DNA from: an uncultured Corynebacterium sp.
GTDB taxonomy: Bacteria; Actinomycetota; Actinomycetes; Mycobacteriales; Mycobacteriaceae
Length of the DNA stretch: 63,271 bases
Reading direction: 5' to 3'
NCBI RefSeq assembly: GCF_902489365.1
Contig: NZ_CABTZR010000005.1
Coordinates: 1-63,271, forward strand
The notes under the pieces are model-generated. The model worked only from the letters and a program-made list of their open reading frames with translations. It made no database searches and was not told the origin of the DNA. The translations under genes and the position numbers were made by a program. This document shows positions 51,196 through 59,101 of this stretch, in pieces. Each line of letters begins with the position of its first letter. Positions within the stretch are counted from its first letter, which is position 1.

Positions 51196-51231
51196 CACCA
51201 CTTTATTGGCACCCGCCCCCGCAGACGAGCG

Positions 51232-51537
51232 TTACTCTGGGAGGACAAAGTCCGGCTTGTCCAGCTCCTCAATGTTGACGTCCTTGTAGGTGATCACACG
51301 GACGTAGCGCACAAAGCGCGCCGAGCGGTACATATCCCATACCCATGCATCGGACATGCGGACCTCGTAATAAACGTCTGGCCCAGACGTATGCGGAATG
51401 AGCTCGACCGCATTGGCCAGGTAAAACCTGCGTTCGGTTTCCACCACATAGGAGAATTGGCTGACTACATCGCGGTATTCGCGGTACAGCGACAGCTCGA
51501 CTTCAGCCTCGTAGTTATCGAGTTCCTCAGCGCTCAC
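51232..51537 (-). CDS. DUF2469 protein
   Basis: The 101-residue acidic protein (SAEELDNYEAEVELSLYREYRDVVSQFSYVVETERRFYLAN near the start, ITYKDVNIEELD near the end) matches the actinobacterial DUF2469 family. It is nearly always found between rnhB and yraN, as here. The function is unknown. GAAGGAG and a GTG start are visible. Confidence 0.92.
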   Translation of the reverse strand: MSAEELDNYEAEVELSLYREYRDVVSQFSYVVETERRFYLANAVELIPHTSGPDVYYEVRMSDAWVWDMYRSARFVRYVRVITYKDVNIEELDKPDFVLPE

Positions 51538-51624
51538 GGTGTGCTTCTCCTTCGCTCACAATCAACCGGGATCACGGTGTCACAGATTGAGCACCAGCTT
51601 AGTTCCCGCAGCCCGTCTCAGGCT

Positions 51625-52266
51625 TCAGGCGCGCGCGAGGAATTGCGCGTGCGCGCCAGCAACGTTGCGATAACTCATGCGGTGCTCCGGCGTCGCCCCC
51701 AACTGCACGATGGCCTCTTGGTGTGCGGCGGTGCCGTACCCTTTATGCGATTCCAAGGCATAGCCCGGGTAGCGCTGCGCGAGTTCATCCATCAAGCGAT
51801 CACGAGACACCTTGGCCACAACGCTTGCCGCAGCGATGCAGCGCGCGGCGGTATCGCCGCCAATGATCGGCAGTTGCGGGGTGGGCAGTCCAGGGACAAA
51901 AAGGGCGTCGCTCAGCACATAGCCTGGGCGGACCTTAAGCTGTGCCACCGCGCGGCGCATCCCCGACAGGTTGGCGTGCTGGATGCCAAAGTCATCGATG
52001 TCCTTTGCCCCCACGTGCACCACCGACCACGCCAGCGCGCGACGTTTGATCAGCGGCTCCAGCTTCTCCCTGGCCGCCGGCGTGAGCTTCTTCGAGTCAT
52101 CGAGCCGCTCCAAACCGGGAATGATGCGATCGGGCAAGATGCACGCGGCAATAGTCACCGGCCCGCAGCAGGCCCCACGCCCAGCTTCATCCACCCCCGC
52201 GACAGGCCCCAGCCCCGCCTTGGAGAGCGCGACTTCATAGGTTCTCTTCTGTTTGAGACGGCGCAT
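51625..52266 (-). CDS. rnhB: Ribonuclease HII
   Basis: The 213-residue enzyme removes RNA embedded in DNA. It has the catalytic motif GVDEAGRGACCGPV with the Asp-Glu pair, LDDSKKLTPAAREKL, IAAASVVAKVSRDRLM and GYALESHKGYGTAAHQEAI. The start at 52266 (MRRLKQKRTYE) is preferred over a longer upstream frame. It lies 5 bp behind the second lepB. Confidence 0.95.
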   Translation of the reverse strand: MRRLKQKRTYEVALSKAGLGPVAGVDEAGRGACCGPVTIAACILPDRIIPGLERLDDSKKLTPAAREKLEPLIKRRALAWSVVHVGAKDIDDFGIQHANLSGMRRAVAQLKVRPGYVLSDALFVPGLPTPQLPIIGGDTAARCIAAASVVAKVSRDRLMDELAQRYPGYALESHKGYGTAAHQEAIVQLGATPEHRMSYRNVAGAHAQFLARA

Positions 52267-52271
52267 AGCGT

Positions 52272-52973
52272 TTACACCGGTTGAGCATCGATAGTCTGGG
52301 CGCGGCTGAACGGCATCACCACGGCGGCAACCTTCCCGCGCACGTTCTCCACGGGAACGGTGCCCTGCAGTTTGTCTCCGAGGTGCGCGCGCGAATCCAG
52401 CGAGTTTGTGCGATTGTCTCCCATGACCCACAGGTGCCCCTCCGGGACTGTAACGGGACCAAAGTAAGCGCCGCCGCAGGCCTGCGAGCCCACGCGTTCA
52501 TCAACAGGTATCTCCGGCGGATTCAGAACGAAGTCCTGGTTGGTGGGCTTGCCATCCACCATCACGGCTGGATCCCCCTCCTGGCACGACACGGTCTGCC
52601 CACCGGTCGCGATGACCCGCTTGACCAAGATATTGTCGCCGTTAGGAACGAGCCCCACGGCGGCACCAAGGTTTTGTATGCCGCGCAGGAGCACGTTGCG
52701 GGAACGCTTCACCTCAAAAGACGTGTTCCACGAGTCTGGCCCGGAAAAGACTACGACCTGCCCAGGACGCGGGTCGTTAAAGTAATAGCTCACCTTCTGC
52801 ACCGCGATGCGATCATTCGTGCATCCCGGGCAGCCATGCAGTGTGGGTTCCATGGAGGAGGACGGGATGAGGTACATCCTGCCCACAAAGGCCTGAATCA
52901 GCGCCAGCGCCACGAAGGTAACTGCCAGCGCCCATAAGACATCGCGAACTCTAGGACTGGATGTCCGGGTCAT
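52272..52973 (-). CDS. lepB: Signal peptidase I, second of two tandem copies
   Basis: This 233-residue membrane protease has one N-terminal transmembrane helix (ALAVTFVALALIQAFVG). The catalytic Ser is in LIPSSSMEPTL and the catalytic Lys in LVKRVIATGG, with the GDNRTNSLDSR motif late. It removes Sec/Tat signal peptides on the outer membrane face. It shares long runs with the upstream copy, but its N-terminus lacks the long acidic tail. ATG at 52973 and GTG at 52982 are both possible starts. It overlaps the first copy by about 23 bp. Confidence 0.93.
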   Translation of the reverse strand: MTRTSSPRVRDVLWALAVTFVALALIQAFVGRMYLIPSSSMEPTLHGCPGCTNDRIAVQKVSYYFNDPRPGQVVVFSGPDSWNTSFEVKRSRNVLLRGIQNLGAAVGLVPNGDNILVKRVIATGGQTVSCQEGDPAVMVDGKPTNQDFVLNPPEIPVDERVGSQACGGAYFGPVTVPEGHLWVMGDNRTNSLDSRAHLGDKLQGTVPVENVRGKVAAVVMPFSRAQTIDAQPV

Positions 52974-53739
52974 CGACTCCACCGATGCGGTTGAAGGGGA
53001 AGAAGATGAACATCACCTTGCCGCGAACGTTCTCCAGCGGGATAGTTCCTTGGTACTCATCCTGCATGTGATAACGCGAGTCCGCGGAGGCCGTGCGGTT
53101 ATCTCCCATTACCCAAATATTGCCCTCAGGCACGGTCACGGGGCCAAAATACGCGCCGCCGCAGGCGTAGGAACCAGTGGTCTCATCGACTCGATACGTT
53201 GGTGGATCCTGCACATAATCCTGCTCAATAGGCTTGCCATCCACCATGACTGCCGGATCCCCCTCCTGGCAGGACACCGTCTGACCACCGGTAGCAATGA
53301 CGCGCTTGACCAGGGTGTTCTCGTCGGGCGGGGTGAGCGACACGTAGCTCAGGGCATCCTGGATACGGTGGATGATCGGGTTATCGGAGCGTGGCGACAC
53401 CCAATTGCTGTCCCAGTCCGGGGTCCCCTTAAAGACCACGACATCACCAGGCTCCGGGCTCTTGTCGCCGTAATAAGAAACCTTCTCGGTGAAGATACGG
53501 TCGTTGTTGCACCCTTCGCAGCCGTGCAGTGTCGGCTCCATGGAGCCGGACGGGATGACATACTGCCGGCCCACGAAGTTCTGGAAAACTCCAACGACCG
53601 CGAGCACACAGACCACCACGAGGACAGTCTCCAGCAACCAAGGCATCTGCTTCTTGTCCTCAGCTGGGGGCGCCGTGCTTTCCGACGCCTCTCCCCCAGC
53701 GCCCTGGGAACCTTCAGTAAAGTCGTTTTCTTTTTCCAC
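52951..53739 (-). CDS. lepB: Signal peptidase I, first of two tandem copies
   Basis: The 262-residue protein has a cytoplasmic N-terminal tail rich in Glu/Gly/Ser (residues 1-30) and one membrane helix (TVLVVVCVLAVVGVF). The catalytic Ser is Ser66 in IPSGSMEPTL and the catalytic Lys is Lys145 in LVKRVIATGG; GDNRTASADSR follows. It starts at a GTG 7 nt after TAGGAT, so the mRNA is probably leaderless. Both copies keep every catalytic residue. Confidence 0.94.
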   Translation of the reverse strand: MEKENDFTEGSQGAGGEASESTAPPAEDKKQMPWLLETVLVVVCVLAVVGVFQNFVGRQYVIPSGSMEPTLHGCEGCNNDRIFTEKVSYYGDKSPEPGDVVVFKGTPDWDSNWVSPRSDNPIIHRIQDALSYVSLTPPDENTLVKRVIATGGQTVSCQEGDPAVMVDGKPIEQDYVQDPPTYRVDETTGSYACGGAYFGPVTVPEGNIWVMGDNRTASADSRYHMQDEYQGTIPLENVRGKVMFIFFPFNRIGGVDDPDIQS

Positions 53740-53746
53740 GGGCTAA

Positions 53747-53752
53747 ATCCTA
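53747..53752 (-). promoter_or_regulatory. -10 box of a leaderless lepB promoter
   Basis: TAGGAT on the minus strand lies 7 nt before the GTG at 53739. Confidence 0.6.
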
Positions 53753-53821
53753 GCAATGTGTCTTATCCTCACGGGCCTTGTGGGCCCCGCGCGGCGCGCG
53801 CTCGAGGGATGAAACCAAAAA

Positions 53822-53863
53822 AGCCCTTCACCTTTCCTCGCGGTGAGGATAAGGCGAAGGGCT
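53822..53863 (-). terminator. rplS terminator
   Basis: On the minus strand AGCCCTTC and GAAGGGCT pair, with CCTT/AAGG extending the stem, and are followed by TTTTTT. Confidence 0.9.
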
Positions 53864-53878
53864 GTGACGCGCTGTAAA

Positions 53879-54223
53879 TTAGCGGCGCTCCTTGATGCGG
53901 GCCTTCTTGCCGCGCAGGTCGCGCAGGTAGTACAGCTTGGCGCGGCGAACACGGCCGCGACGAACTACCTCGATGGAAGCAATGTTCGGGGAGTGAACCG
54001 GGAAGGTACGCTCAACGCCGATGCCGAAGGAGACCTTACGCACGGTGAAGGTCTCGCGGATGCCGTCGCCCTGACGGCGGATGCAGACACCCTTGAAGAG
54101 CTGGGTACGCTCGGTGCTGCCCTCGATGACCTTGACGTTGACGTCAAGGGTATCGCCCGGGCGGAAGGACGGGATATCGTCGCGCAGCGAAGCTGCATCA
54201 ACCTTGTCAATGAGGTTTGCCAT
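53879..54223 (-). CDS. rplS: 50S ribosomal protein L19
   Basis: The 114-residue protein matches L19 in length and pattern: IPSFRPGDTLDVNVKVIEGSTERTQLFKGVCIRRQGDGIRETFTVRKVSFGIGVERTFPVHSP and a basic C-terminus (LYYLRDLRGKKARIKERR). It sits at the 30S-50S interface. The trmD gene often found next to it is absent; the thiamine operon follows instead. Confidence 0.98.
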   Translation of the reverse strand: MANLIDKVDAASLRDDIPSFRPGDTLDVNVKVIEGSTERTQLFKGVCIRRQGDGIRETFTVRKVSFGIGVERTFPVHSPNIASIEVVRRGRVRRAKLYYLRDLRGKKARIKERR

Positions 54224-54356
54224 TGGTGTTTTCCTTTTCAGTTTAAGACAGAGGACCCTAGCGCCACCTCGCGGTGGCTGACCGGTTCGTGCCTATTACA
54301 CAGAACATCGCTATCTTTCCACACCCCACCCCCGCAGAACAAATTGCCCCAAACGC

Positions 54357-54386
54357 CTGACACGTGCCCGCCGGGGGCTCTAAGGT
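54357..54386 (+). promoter_or_regulatory. thi operon promoter
   Basis: CTGACA (54357-54362), an 18-bp spacer and TAAGGT (54381-54386) would start transcription near 54393, just before the riboswitch. Confidence 0.55.
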
Positions 54387-54402
54387 GGGTGACGCACTGA
54401 TA

Positions 54403-54495
54403 CCCCACGGGCGCCCACCGGAAGTGGGCTGAGAGTGGCGCTGATACCGCGCCTGCACCGTTCGAACCTGTCTGGTTAGCACCAGCGAAGGAAGA
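54403..54495 (+). promoter_or_regulatory. TPP riboswitch (THI element)
   Basis: The conserved THI-box elements occur in order: ACGGGCGCCC, GGGCTGAGAG, a variable GTGGCG/CGCGCC-containing arm, then ACCGTTCGAACCTG, TCTGG, TTAGCACCAGCG and GAAGGAAG. The last stem ends 12 nt before the thiC start and overlaps its ribosome binding site region (AGAGGAG). Control of translation initiation, rather than termination, is therefore the likely mode. Confidence 0.95.
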
Positions 54496-54506
54496 GAGGA
54501 GCAGCC

Positions 54507-56309
54507 ATGGCGGCTACCCATAACCCCATCCCATCCACCGATTCCGGCGAGATCCACCCCAAGCACTACTACTCCCCCATCCGGGAGAATGGCCTGGAGG
54601 TACCAGAGACCGAGATCCAGCTGGATGATTCTCCCACCGGGCCCAACGAACCGTTCCGGATCTACCGCACGCGCGGCCCGGAGTGTGAACCTGAGGTGGG
54701 TCTGCCGGCGCTGCGCGCGGAGTGGATTGCGGAGCGCGGGGACGTTGAAGAGTATGAGGGCCGCGCACGCAACCTCGCTGACGATGGCCGCTCGGCCGAG
54801 CGCCGCGGTGCTGCCTCCTTGGAGTGGAAAGGCGAGCGTCGCCAGCCGCTGCGTGCGAAGGAAGGTAAGCGCGTCACCCAGATGTACTACGCACGCCAGG
54901 GGATCATCACCAAGGAGATGGAGTTCGTGGCTCTGCGCGAGCACTGCGACCCAGAGTTCGTGCGTTCCGAAATCGCTCGTGGCCGCGCCATTCTGCCCAA
55001 TAACGTCAACCACCCCGAGTCGGAGCCGATGATTATCGGCCGGAGGTTCCTGACCAAGATCAATGCCAATATCGGCAACTCCGCAGTGACCTCCTCAATT
55101 GCGGAGGAAGTATCCAAACTGCGCTGGGCCACCCGCTGGGGTGCGGATACCGTGATGGACCTCTCCACCGGTGATGACATCCACACCACTCGCGAGTGGA
55201 TCCTGCGCAACTCGCCGGTCCCAATCGGCACCGTGCCCATTTACCAGGCGCTGGAGAAGGTCAATGGTGTCGCGGAAGACCTGACATGGGAGATTTTCCG
55301 CGATACCGTCATCGAACAGTGCGAGCAAGGCGTGGACTACATGACCGTGCACGCCGGCGTGCTTTTGCCCTACGTGCCGTTAACCACGAACCGCGTCACC
55401 GGCATCGTCTCCCGCGGCGGCTCCATCATGGCGGGATGGTGCCTGGCGCACCACAAGGAGTCCTTCCTCTACGAAAACTTCGACGAGCTGTGTGAAATTT
55501 TCGCGCGCTACGACGTCGCTTTCTCCCTCGGCGATGGCCTGCGCCCCGGCTCCTTGGCGGATGCCAACGACACCGCCCAGTTCGCCGAGCTGAAGACCAT
55601 CGGTGAGCTCACCCGGCGCGCCTGGGAGTACGACGTCCAGGTCATGGTGGAAGGCCCCGGGCACGTTCCGCTCAACATGATTCAGGAAAACAACGAGCTC
55701 GAGCAGGACTGGGCTTCCGACGCTCCCTTCTACACACTGGGCCCGCTGGTTACGGATATCGCACCGGGCTATGACCACATCACCTCCGCCATTGGTGCGG
55801 CGCATATCGCCATGGGTGGTACGGCCATGCTGTGCTACGTCACCCCGAAGGAACACTTGGGGCTTCCCAACCGCGATGATGTGAAGGCCGGCGTCATCAC
55901 CTACAAGCTTGCCGCCCATGCGGCCGACGTGGCCAAGGGCCACCCAGGTGCGCGCGCTTGGGATGATGCGATGAGTAAGGCCCGCTTCGAGTTCCGCTGG
56001 CACGACCAGTTCGCGCTCTCCCTCGACCCGGACACCGCGCAGGCCTACCACGATGAGACCCTGCCCGCGGAGCCGGCGAAGACCGCGCACTTCTGCTCCA
56101 TGTGTGGCCCGAAGTTCTGCTCGATGCGCATCAGCCAGGACATTCGGGATACCTTCTCCGATTCCCTTGGTATGCCAAGTTTTCCGGGTAAGGGCTCCAT
56201 CGATCCCGAGGTCGTGGCCGCCGCCCGTGCCGGTGAGAAACAGATGTCGGAAGAGTTTAAGGCTCAGGGATCTCAGCTCTATCAGGAAGAAGAAACCGCG
56301 CATGCCTGA
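54507..56309 (+). CDS. thiC: Phosphomethylpyrimidine synthase
   Basis: The 600-residue radical SAM enzyme converts aminoimidazole ribotide to HMP-P, the pyrimidine half of thiamine. The N-terminal domain carries RIYRTRGPECEP-like sequence. The core has QMYYARQGIITKEMEFVALRE, NIGNSAVTSSIAEEVSKL and MVEGPGHVPLNM, and the C-terminal cluster motif is CSMCGPKFCSM. AGAGGAG precedes the ATG and is embedded beside the TPP riboswitch. thiE begins inside its last codons. Confidence 0.97.
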   Translation: MAATHNPIPSTDSGEIHPKHYYSPIRENGLEVPETEIQLDDSPTGPNEPFRIYRTRGPECEPEVGLPALRAEWIAERGDVEEYEGRARNLADDGRSAERRGAASLEWKGERRQPLRAKEGKRVTQMYYARQGIITKEMEFVALREHCDPEFVRSEIARGRAILPNNVNHPESEPMIIGRRFLTKINANIGNSAVTSSIAEEVSKLRWATRWGADTVMDLSTGDDIHTTREWILRNSPVPIGTVPIYQALEKVNGVAEDLTWEIFRDTVIEQCEQGVDYMTVHAGVLLPYVPLTTNRVTGIVSRGGSIMAGWCLAHHKESFLYENFDELCEIFARYDVAFSLGDGLRPGSLADANDTAQFAELKTIGELTRRAWEYDVQVMVEGPGHVPLNMIQENNELEQDWASDAPFYTLGPLVTDIAPGYDHITSAIGAAHIAMGGTAMLCYVTPKEHLGLPNRDDVKAGVITYKLAAHAADVAKGHPGARAWDDAMSKARFEFRWHDQFALSLDPDTAQAYHDETLPAEPAKTAHFCSMCGPKFCSMRISQDIRDTFSDSLGMPSFPGKGSIDPEVVAAARAGEKQMSEEFKAQGSQLYQEEETAHA

Positions 56310-56952
56310 TCTTCGCTGCTACTTCGTCACGGGCGCGGGCACGCCTGCGGAGATCGTGCGCATCGCTGCGGCAGCGGCTCGGGGCGGTGCCGGGGTCGTG
56401 CAGGTGCGCTCCAAGCCGATTTCCGCCCGCGACCTTTTCTTTTTAGGCCGCGACGTGGCCCGCGCGGTGGCGAAGGCCAACCCAGAAACGCGCGTGCTTA
56501 TCGACGACCGCGTGGACGTCGCCGCCGCCCTCCGCCACGCCGGCGAGCCGGTGCATGGCGTGCACGTCGGCCAAGACGATTTGCCCGTCGCCGCTGCCCG
56601 CGCGTTGTTGGGGCCGGACGCGATTATCGGTCTGACCACCGGCACCCGCGAATTGGTCGAGGCTGCCAATGACGTCGCAGATGTCATTGACTACATCGGT
56701 TGCGGCCCGTTCCGCGCGACTCCGACGAAGGACTCCGGCCGCACGCCGCTGGGGCTTCACGCTTACCCGGAATTGGTGAAGCTCTCCCGCGTGCCACTCG
56801 TGGCCATCGGGGATGTCACCGCCGCCGATGCCGCCGACCTTGCCGCGACGGGCGTTGCGGGCCTCGCTGTGGTTCGCGGCATCATGAATGCCGAGGACCC
56901 AGAAGCTTATTGCCGCGCGCTGCTGTCCGGTTTTGACGAAGGTGCGCGATGA
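56302..56952 (+). CDS. thiE: Thiamine phosphate synthase
   Basis: The 216-residue TIM-barrel enzyme joins HMP-PP and thiazole phosphate. Motifs are GAGVVQVRSKPISARD, VLIDDRVDVAAALRHAGEPVHGVHVGQDDLPV, IGLTTGT and DYIGCGPFRATPTKD. The start at 56302 (MPDLRCYF) overlaps the thiC end by 8 bp, and the stop overlaps thiO by 4 bp. Confidence 0.95.
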   Translation: MPDLRCYFVTGAGTPAEIVRIAAAAARGGAGVVQVRSKPISARDLFFLGRDVARAVAKANPETRVLIDDRVDVAAALRHAGEPVHGVHVGQDDLPVAAARALLGPDAIIGLTTGTRELVEAANDVADVIDYIGCGPFRATPTKDSGRTPLGLHAYPELVKLSRVPLVAIGDVTAADAADLAATGVAGLAVVRGIMNAEDPEAYCRALLSGFDEGAR

Positions 56953-58094
56953 GTACTAGCTCTGATCCCTCAGTCATCGTCGTCGGCGCGGGCGTCATTG
57001 GTCTGGCCACCGCCGTGGAGTTGGCCGCGCGGGGCTTTAAGGTCACTGTCTTGGACCCGGCACCGGCCTCTGGGGCTTCGCACTATGCCGGCGGCATGCT
57101 CGCCCCCGCCGCCGAGGTGGTCTACCAGCAGGATCCACTCTTCCCGCTGATGCGCGCTTCCGGCGCGTGGTACCCGGAGCTTATAGATCTGGTTGCCGCC
57201 CACACGGAGGTCTCCACTGGCTACCGCGCCGAGGGCACCCTTGTCGTCGCCGCTGATCGTGCGGATGCTCAGCACCTCACCGAGCTGGCCGACTATCAAT
57301 CCCTCCACGGCATGGAGGTCGAGCGCATCACCGTGCGCGAAGCCCGGCGCGCCGAACCGTTGCTGTCACCACGCTTGGCCGGGGCCGTCAGCATCCCGGG
57401 TGACACGCAGGTCTTTCCCCGCCAGTGGGCGGCTGCCCTCATCAGCGCTGCCCAGGGTCTTGGGGTGCGTTTCTTCCGCACGGCAGCGCAGTCGATTAAC
57501 GCTGCCACGGGCATGGTCACCACGGCCGTCGGCGAGTTCGAAGCTGAACAGGTCGTACTCGCAGCCGGGCTGGGTGCGCGTGATATCGAGTGGGCTGACT
57601 CGGCTGGGCTCACAGATTCCCCGCTGCACCTGCGCCCGGTGTACGGAGATATCCTGCGCCTGCGCGTACCGGACGAGCTCCAGCCGCTGCTCACCCGCGT
57701 GGTCCGCGGCTTCGTGGAGGACCGCCCCATCTACCTCATCCCCCGCGGCGACGGCACCTTGGCGGTTGGCGCTACAACCCGCGAGGACACTCTTGCCACG
57801 GCCCAGGCCGGCGGTGTCTACGCGCTGCTTCGCGACGCCATACGCATCCTCCCCGCCGTCGAAGAGTGCGAATTCCTCGAGGCCAGCGCGGGTGCCCGCC
57901 CCGGCACCCCGGATGACCTGCCGTACCTCGGCCGCGTAAGCGACAAGCTCGTCATCTCCACCGGCTATTTCCGCCACGGTATCCTGCTCACGGCCCTGGC
58001 CGCGCGCTGTACCCGCGAACTCATCGAAGGCTCCGAACCCAGCATCGATCTCACCGCTTGTGATCCTCTACGTCACCTCAAGGAGCAGCCATGA
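56949..58094 (+). CDS. thiO: Glycine oxidase ThiO
   Basis: The 381-residue flavoprotein oxidises glycine to the imine used for thiazole formation. It has the FAD motif IVVGAGVIGLATAVELAARGFKVTVLD, SGASHYAGGMLAPAAE, and the late GDGTLAVGATTRED and GRVSDKLVISTGYFRHGILLT segments typical of the DadA/ThiO group. The ATGA overlap with thiE indicates coupling. Aerobic organisms use ThiO in place of ThiH. Confidence 0.94.
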   Translation: MSTSSDPSVIVVGAGVIGLATAVELAARGFKVTVLDPAPASGASHYAGGMLAPAAEVVYQQDPLFPLMRASGAWYPELIDLVAAHTEVSTGYRAEGTLVVAADRADAQHLTELADYQSLHGMEVERITVREARRAEPLLSPRLAGAVSIPGDTQVFPRQWAAALISAAQGLGVRFFRTAAQSINAATGMVTTAVGEFEAEQVVLAAGLGARDIEWADSAGLTDSPLHLRPVYGDILRLRVPDELQPLLTRVVRGFVEDRPIYLIPRGDGTLAVGATTREDTLATAQAGGVYALLRDAIRILPAVEECEFLEASAGARPGTPDDLPYLGRVSDKLVISTGYFRHGILLTALAARCTRELIEGSEPSIDLTACDPLRHLKEQP

Positions 58095-58288
58095 TCCTCA
58101 TCCTCAATGGCCAGCCCACTGACACCTCAGCGACGACCATCACCGAATTGTTGGACGAGCGGAACATCGCCGCCGACGGCACCGCCGTGGCACTGTCCGA
58201 GCAGGTCGTTCCCCGCTCGCAGTGGGAGTCCACCTCACTCACCGAAGGCGCGGCCGTGGAAATCCTCACCGCAGTCCAAGGAGGTTAA
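58091..58288 (+). CDS. thiS: Sulfur carrier protein ThiS
   Basis: The 65-residue ubiquitin-fold protein ends in VQGG; the terminal Gly-Gly is thiocarboxylated by ThiF to donate sulfur for the thiazole. It begins ILILNGQPTDTSATTITELLDERNIAADGTAVALSEQVVPRSQW. It overlaps thiO by 4 bp and abuts thiG directly. Confidence 0.95.
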   Translation: MILILNGQPTDTSATTITELLDERNIAADGTAVALSEQVVPRSQWESTSLTEGAAVEILTAVQGG

Positions 58289-59068
58289 ATGCTCACCATC
58301 GCCGATACCACCTTTTCCTCCCACCTCATCATGGGCACCGGTGGGGCCACGAGCCATGACGCCCTCGAGCGCGCACTCATCGCCTCCGGAACCGAGCTGA
58401 CCACCGTGGCCATGCGTCGCCACGCTGGCACCCGTGACGGTGAGAGTGTCTTCGATCTGTTGCGCCGGCTGGACATTGCCCCACTCCCCAACACCGCCGG
58501 GTGTCGCACCGCGCGCGAGGCCGTGCTCACCGCCCGCATGGCCCGTGAGGCGCTGGGGACCTCCTGGGTCAAGGTAGAGGTGATCGCCGATGAGCACACG
58601 CTGCTGCCCGATGTCCTGGAAACCCTCGACGCCACCGAGCTCCTGAGCGCCGAAGGTTTCACCGTGCTGGCCTACACCAGCGACGATCCCGTCGCCGCCC
58701 AGCGCCTCGAGGATGCCGGGGCTGCGGCCGTCATGCCGCTGGGCGCCCCCATCGGCACCGGCCTGGGTATTCTCAACCCCCACAACCTCGAGCTCATCTG
58801 CTCACGCGCCTCGGTGCCCGTGCTTGTCGACGCCGGCATCGGCACCGCCTCCGACGCCACCCTCGCCATGGAGCTGGGCTGCTCTGGCGTGCTGCTGGCC
58901 AGCGCGGTCAACCGCTGCCAGAACCCAGAGGCCATGGCCACCGCCATGCGCCACGCCGTCGAGGCGGGTCGACTCGCGCGGAGCGCCGGTCGTATCCCGC
59001 AGCGCGAACACGCCCAGGCATCCTCCACTTTCGAAGGTCTGGCCAACTGGGCTGACCAGGTTCTGTAG
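58289..59068 (+). CDS. thiG: Thiazole synthase
   Basis: The 259-residue TIM-barrel enzyme forms the thiazole ring. Visible are FSSHLIMGTGGATSHDALERAL, GCRTAREAVLTARMAREAL, WVKVEVI with the Schiff-base Lys, LPDVLETLDATELL, GAAAVMPLGAPIGTGLGI and VDAGIGTASDATLAMELGCSGVLLASAV. It starts immediately after the thiS stop, with AAGGAGG inside the end of thiS. Confidence 0.96.
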   Translation: MLTIADTTFSSHLIMGTGGATSHDALERALIASGTELTTVAMRRHAGTRDGESVFDLLRRLDIAPLPNTAGCRTAREAVLTARMAREALGTSWVKVEVIADEHTLLPDVLETLDATELLSAEGFTVLAYTSDDPVAAQRLEDAGAAAVMPLGAPIGTGLGILNPHNLELICSRASVPVLVDAGIGTASDATLAMELGCSGVLLASAVNRCQNPEAMATAMRHAVEAGRLARSAGRIPQREHAQASSTFEGLANWADQVL

Positions 59069-59101
59069 CCCACCACCGCTCCATTTAGAAGGACTGCCAT
59101 C

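Noticed and set aside
55380..56303. A 307-codon frame on the minus strand opposite thiC
   Set aside because: It is an antisense shadow of thiC with no recognisable motif and no ribosome binding site seen.
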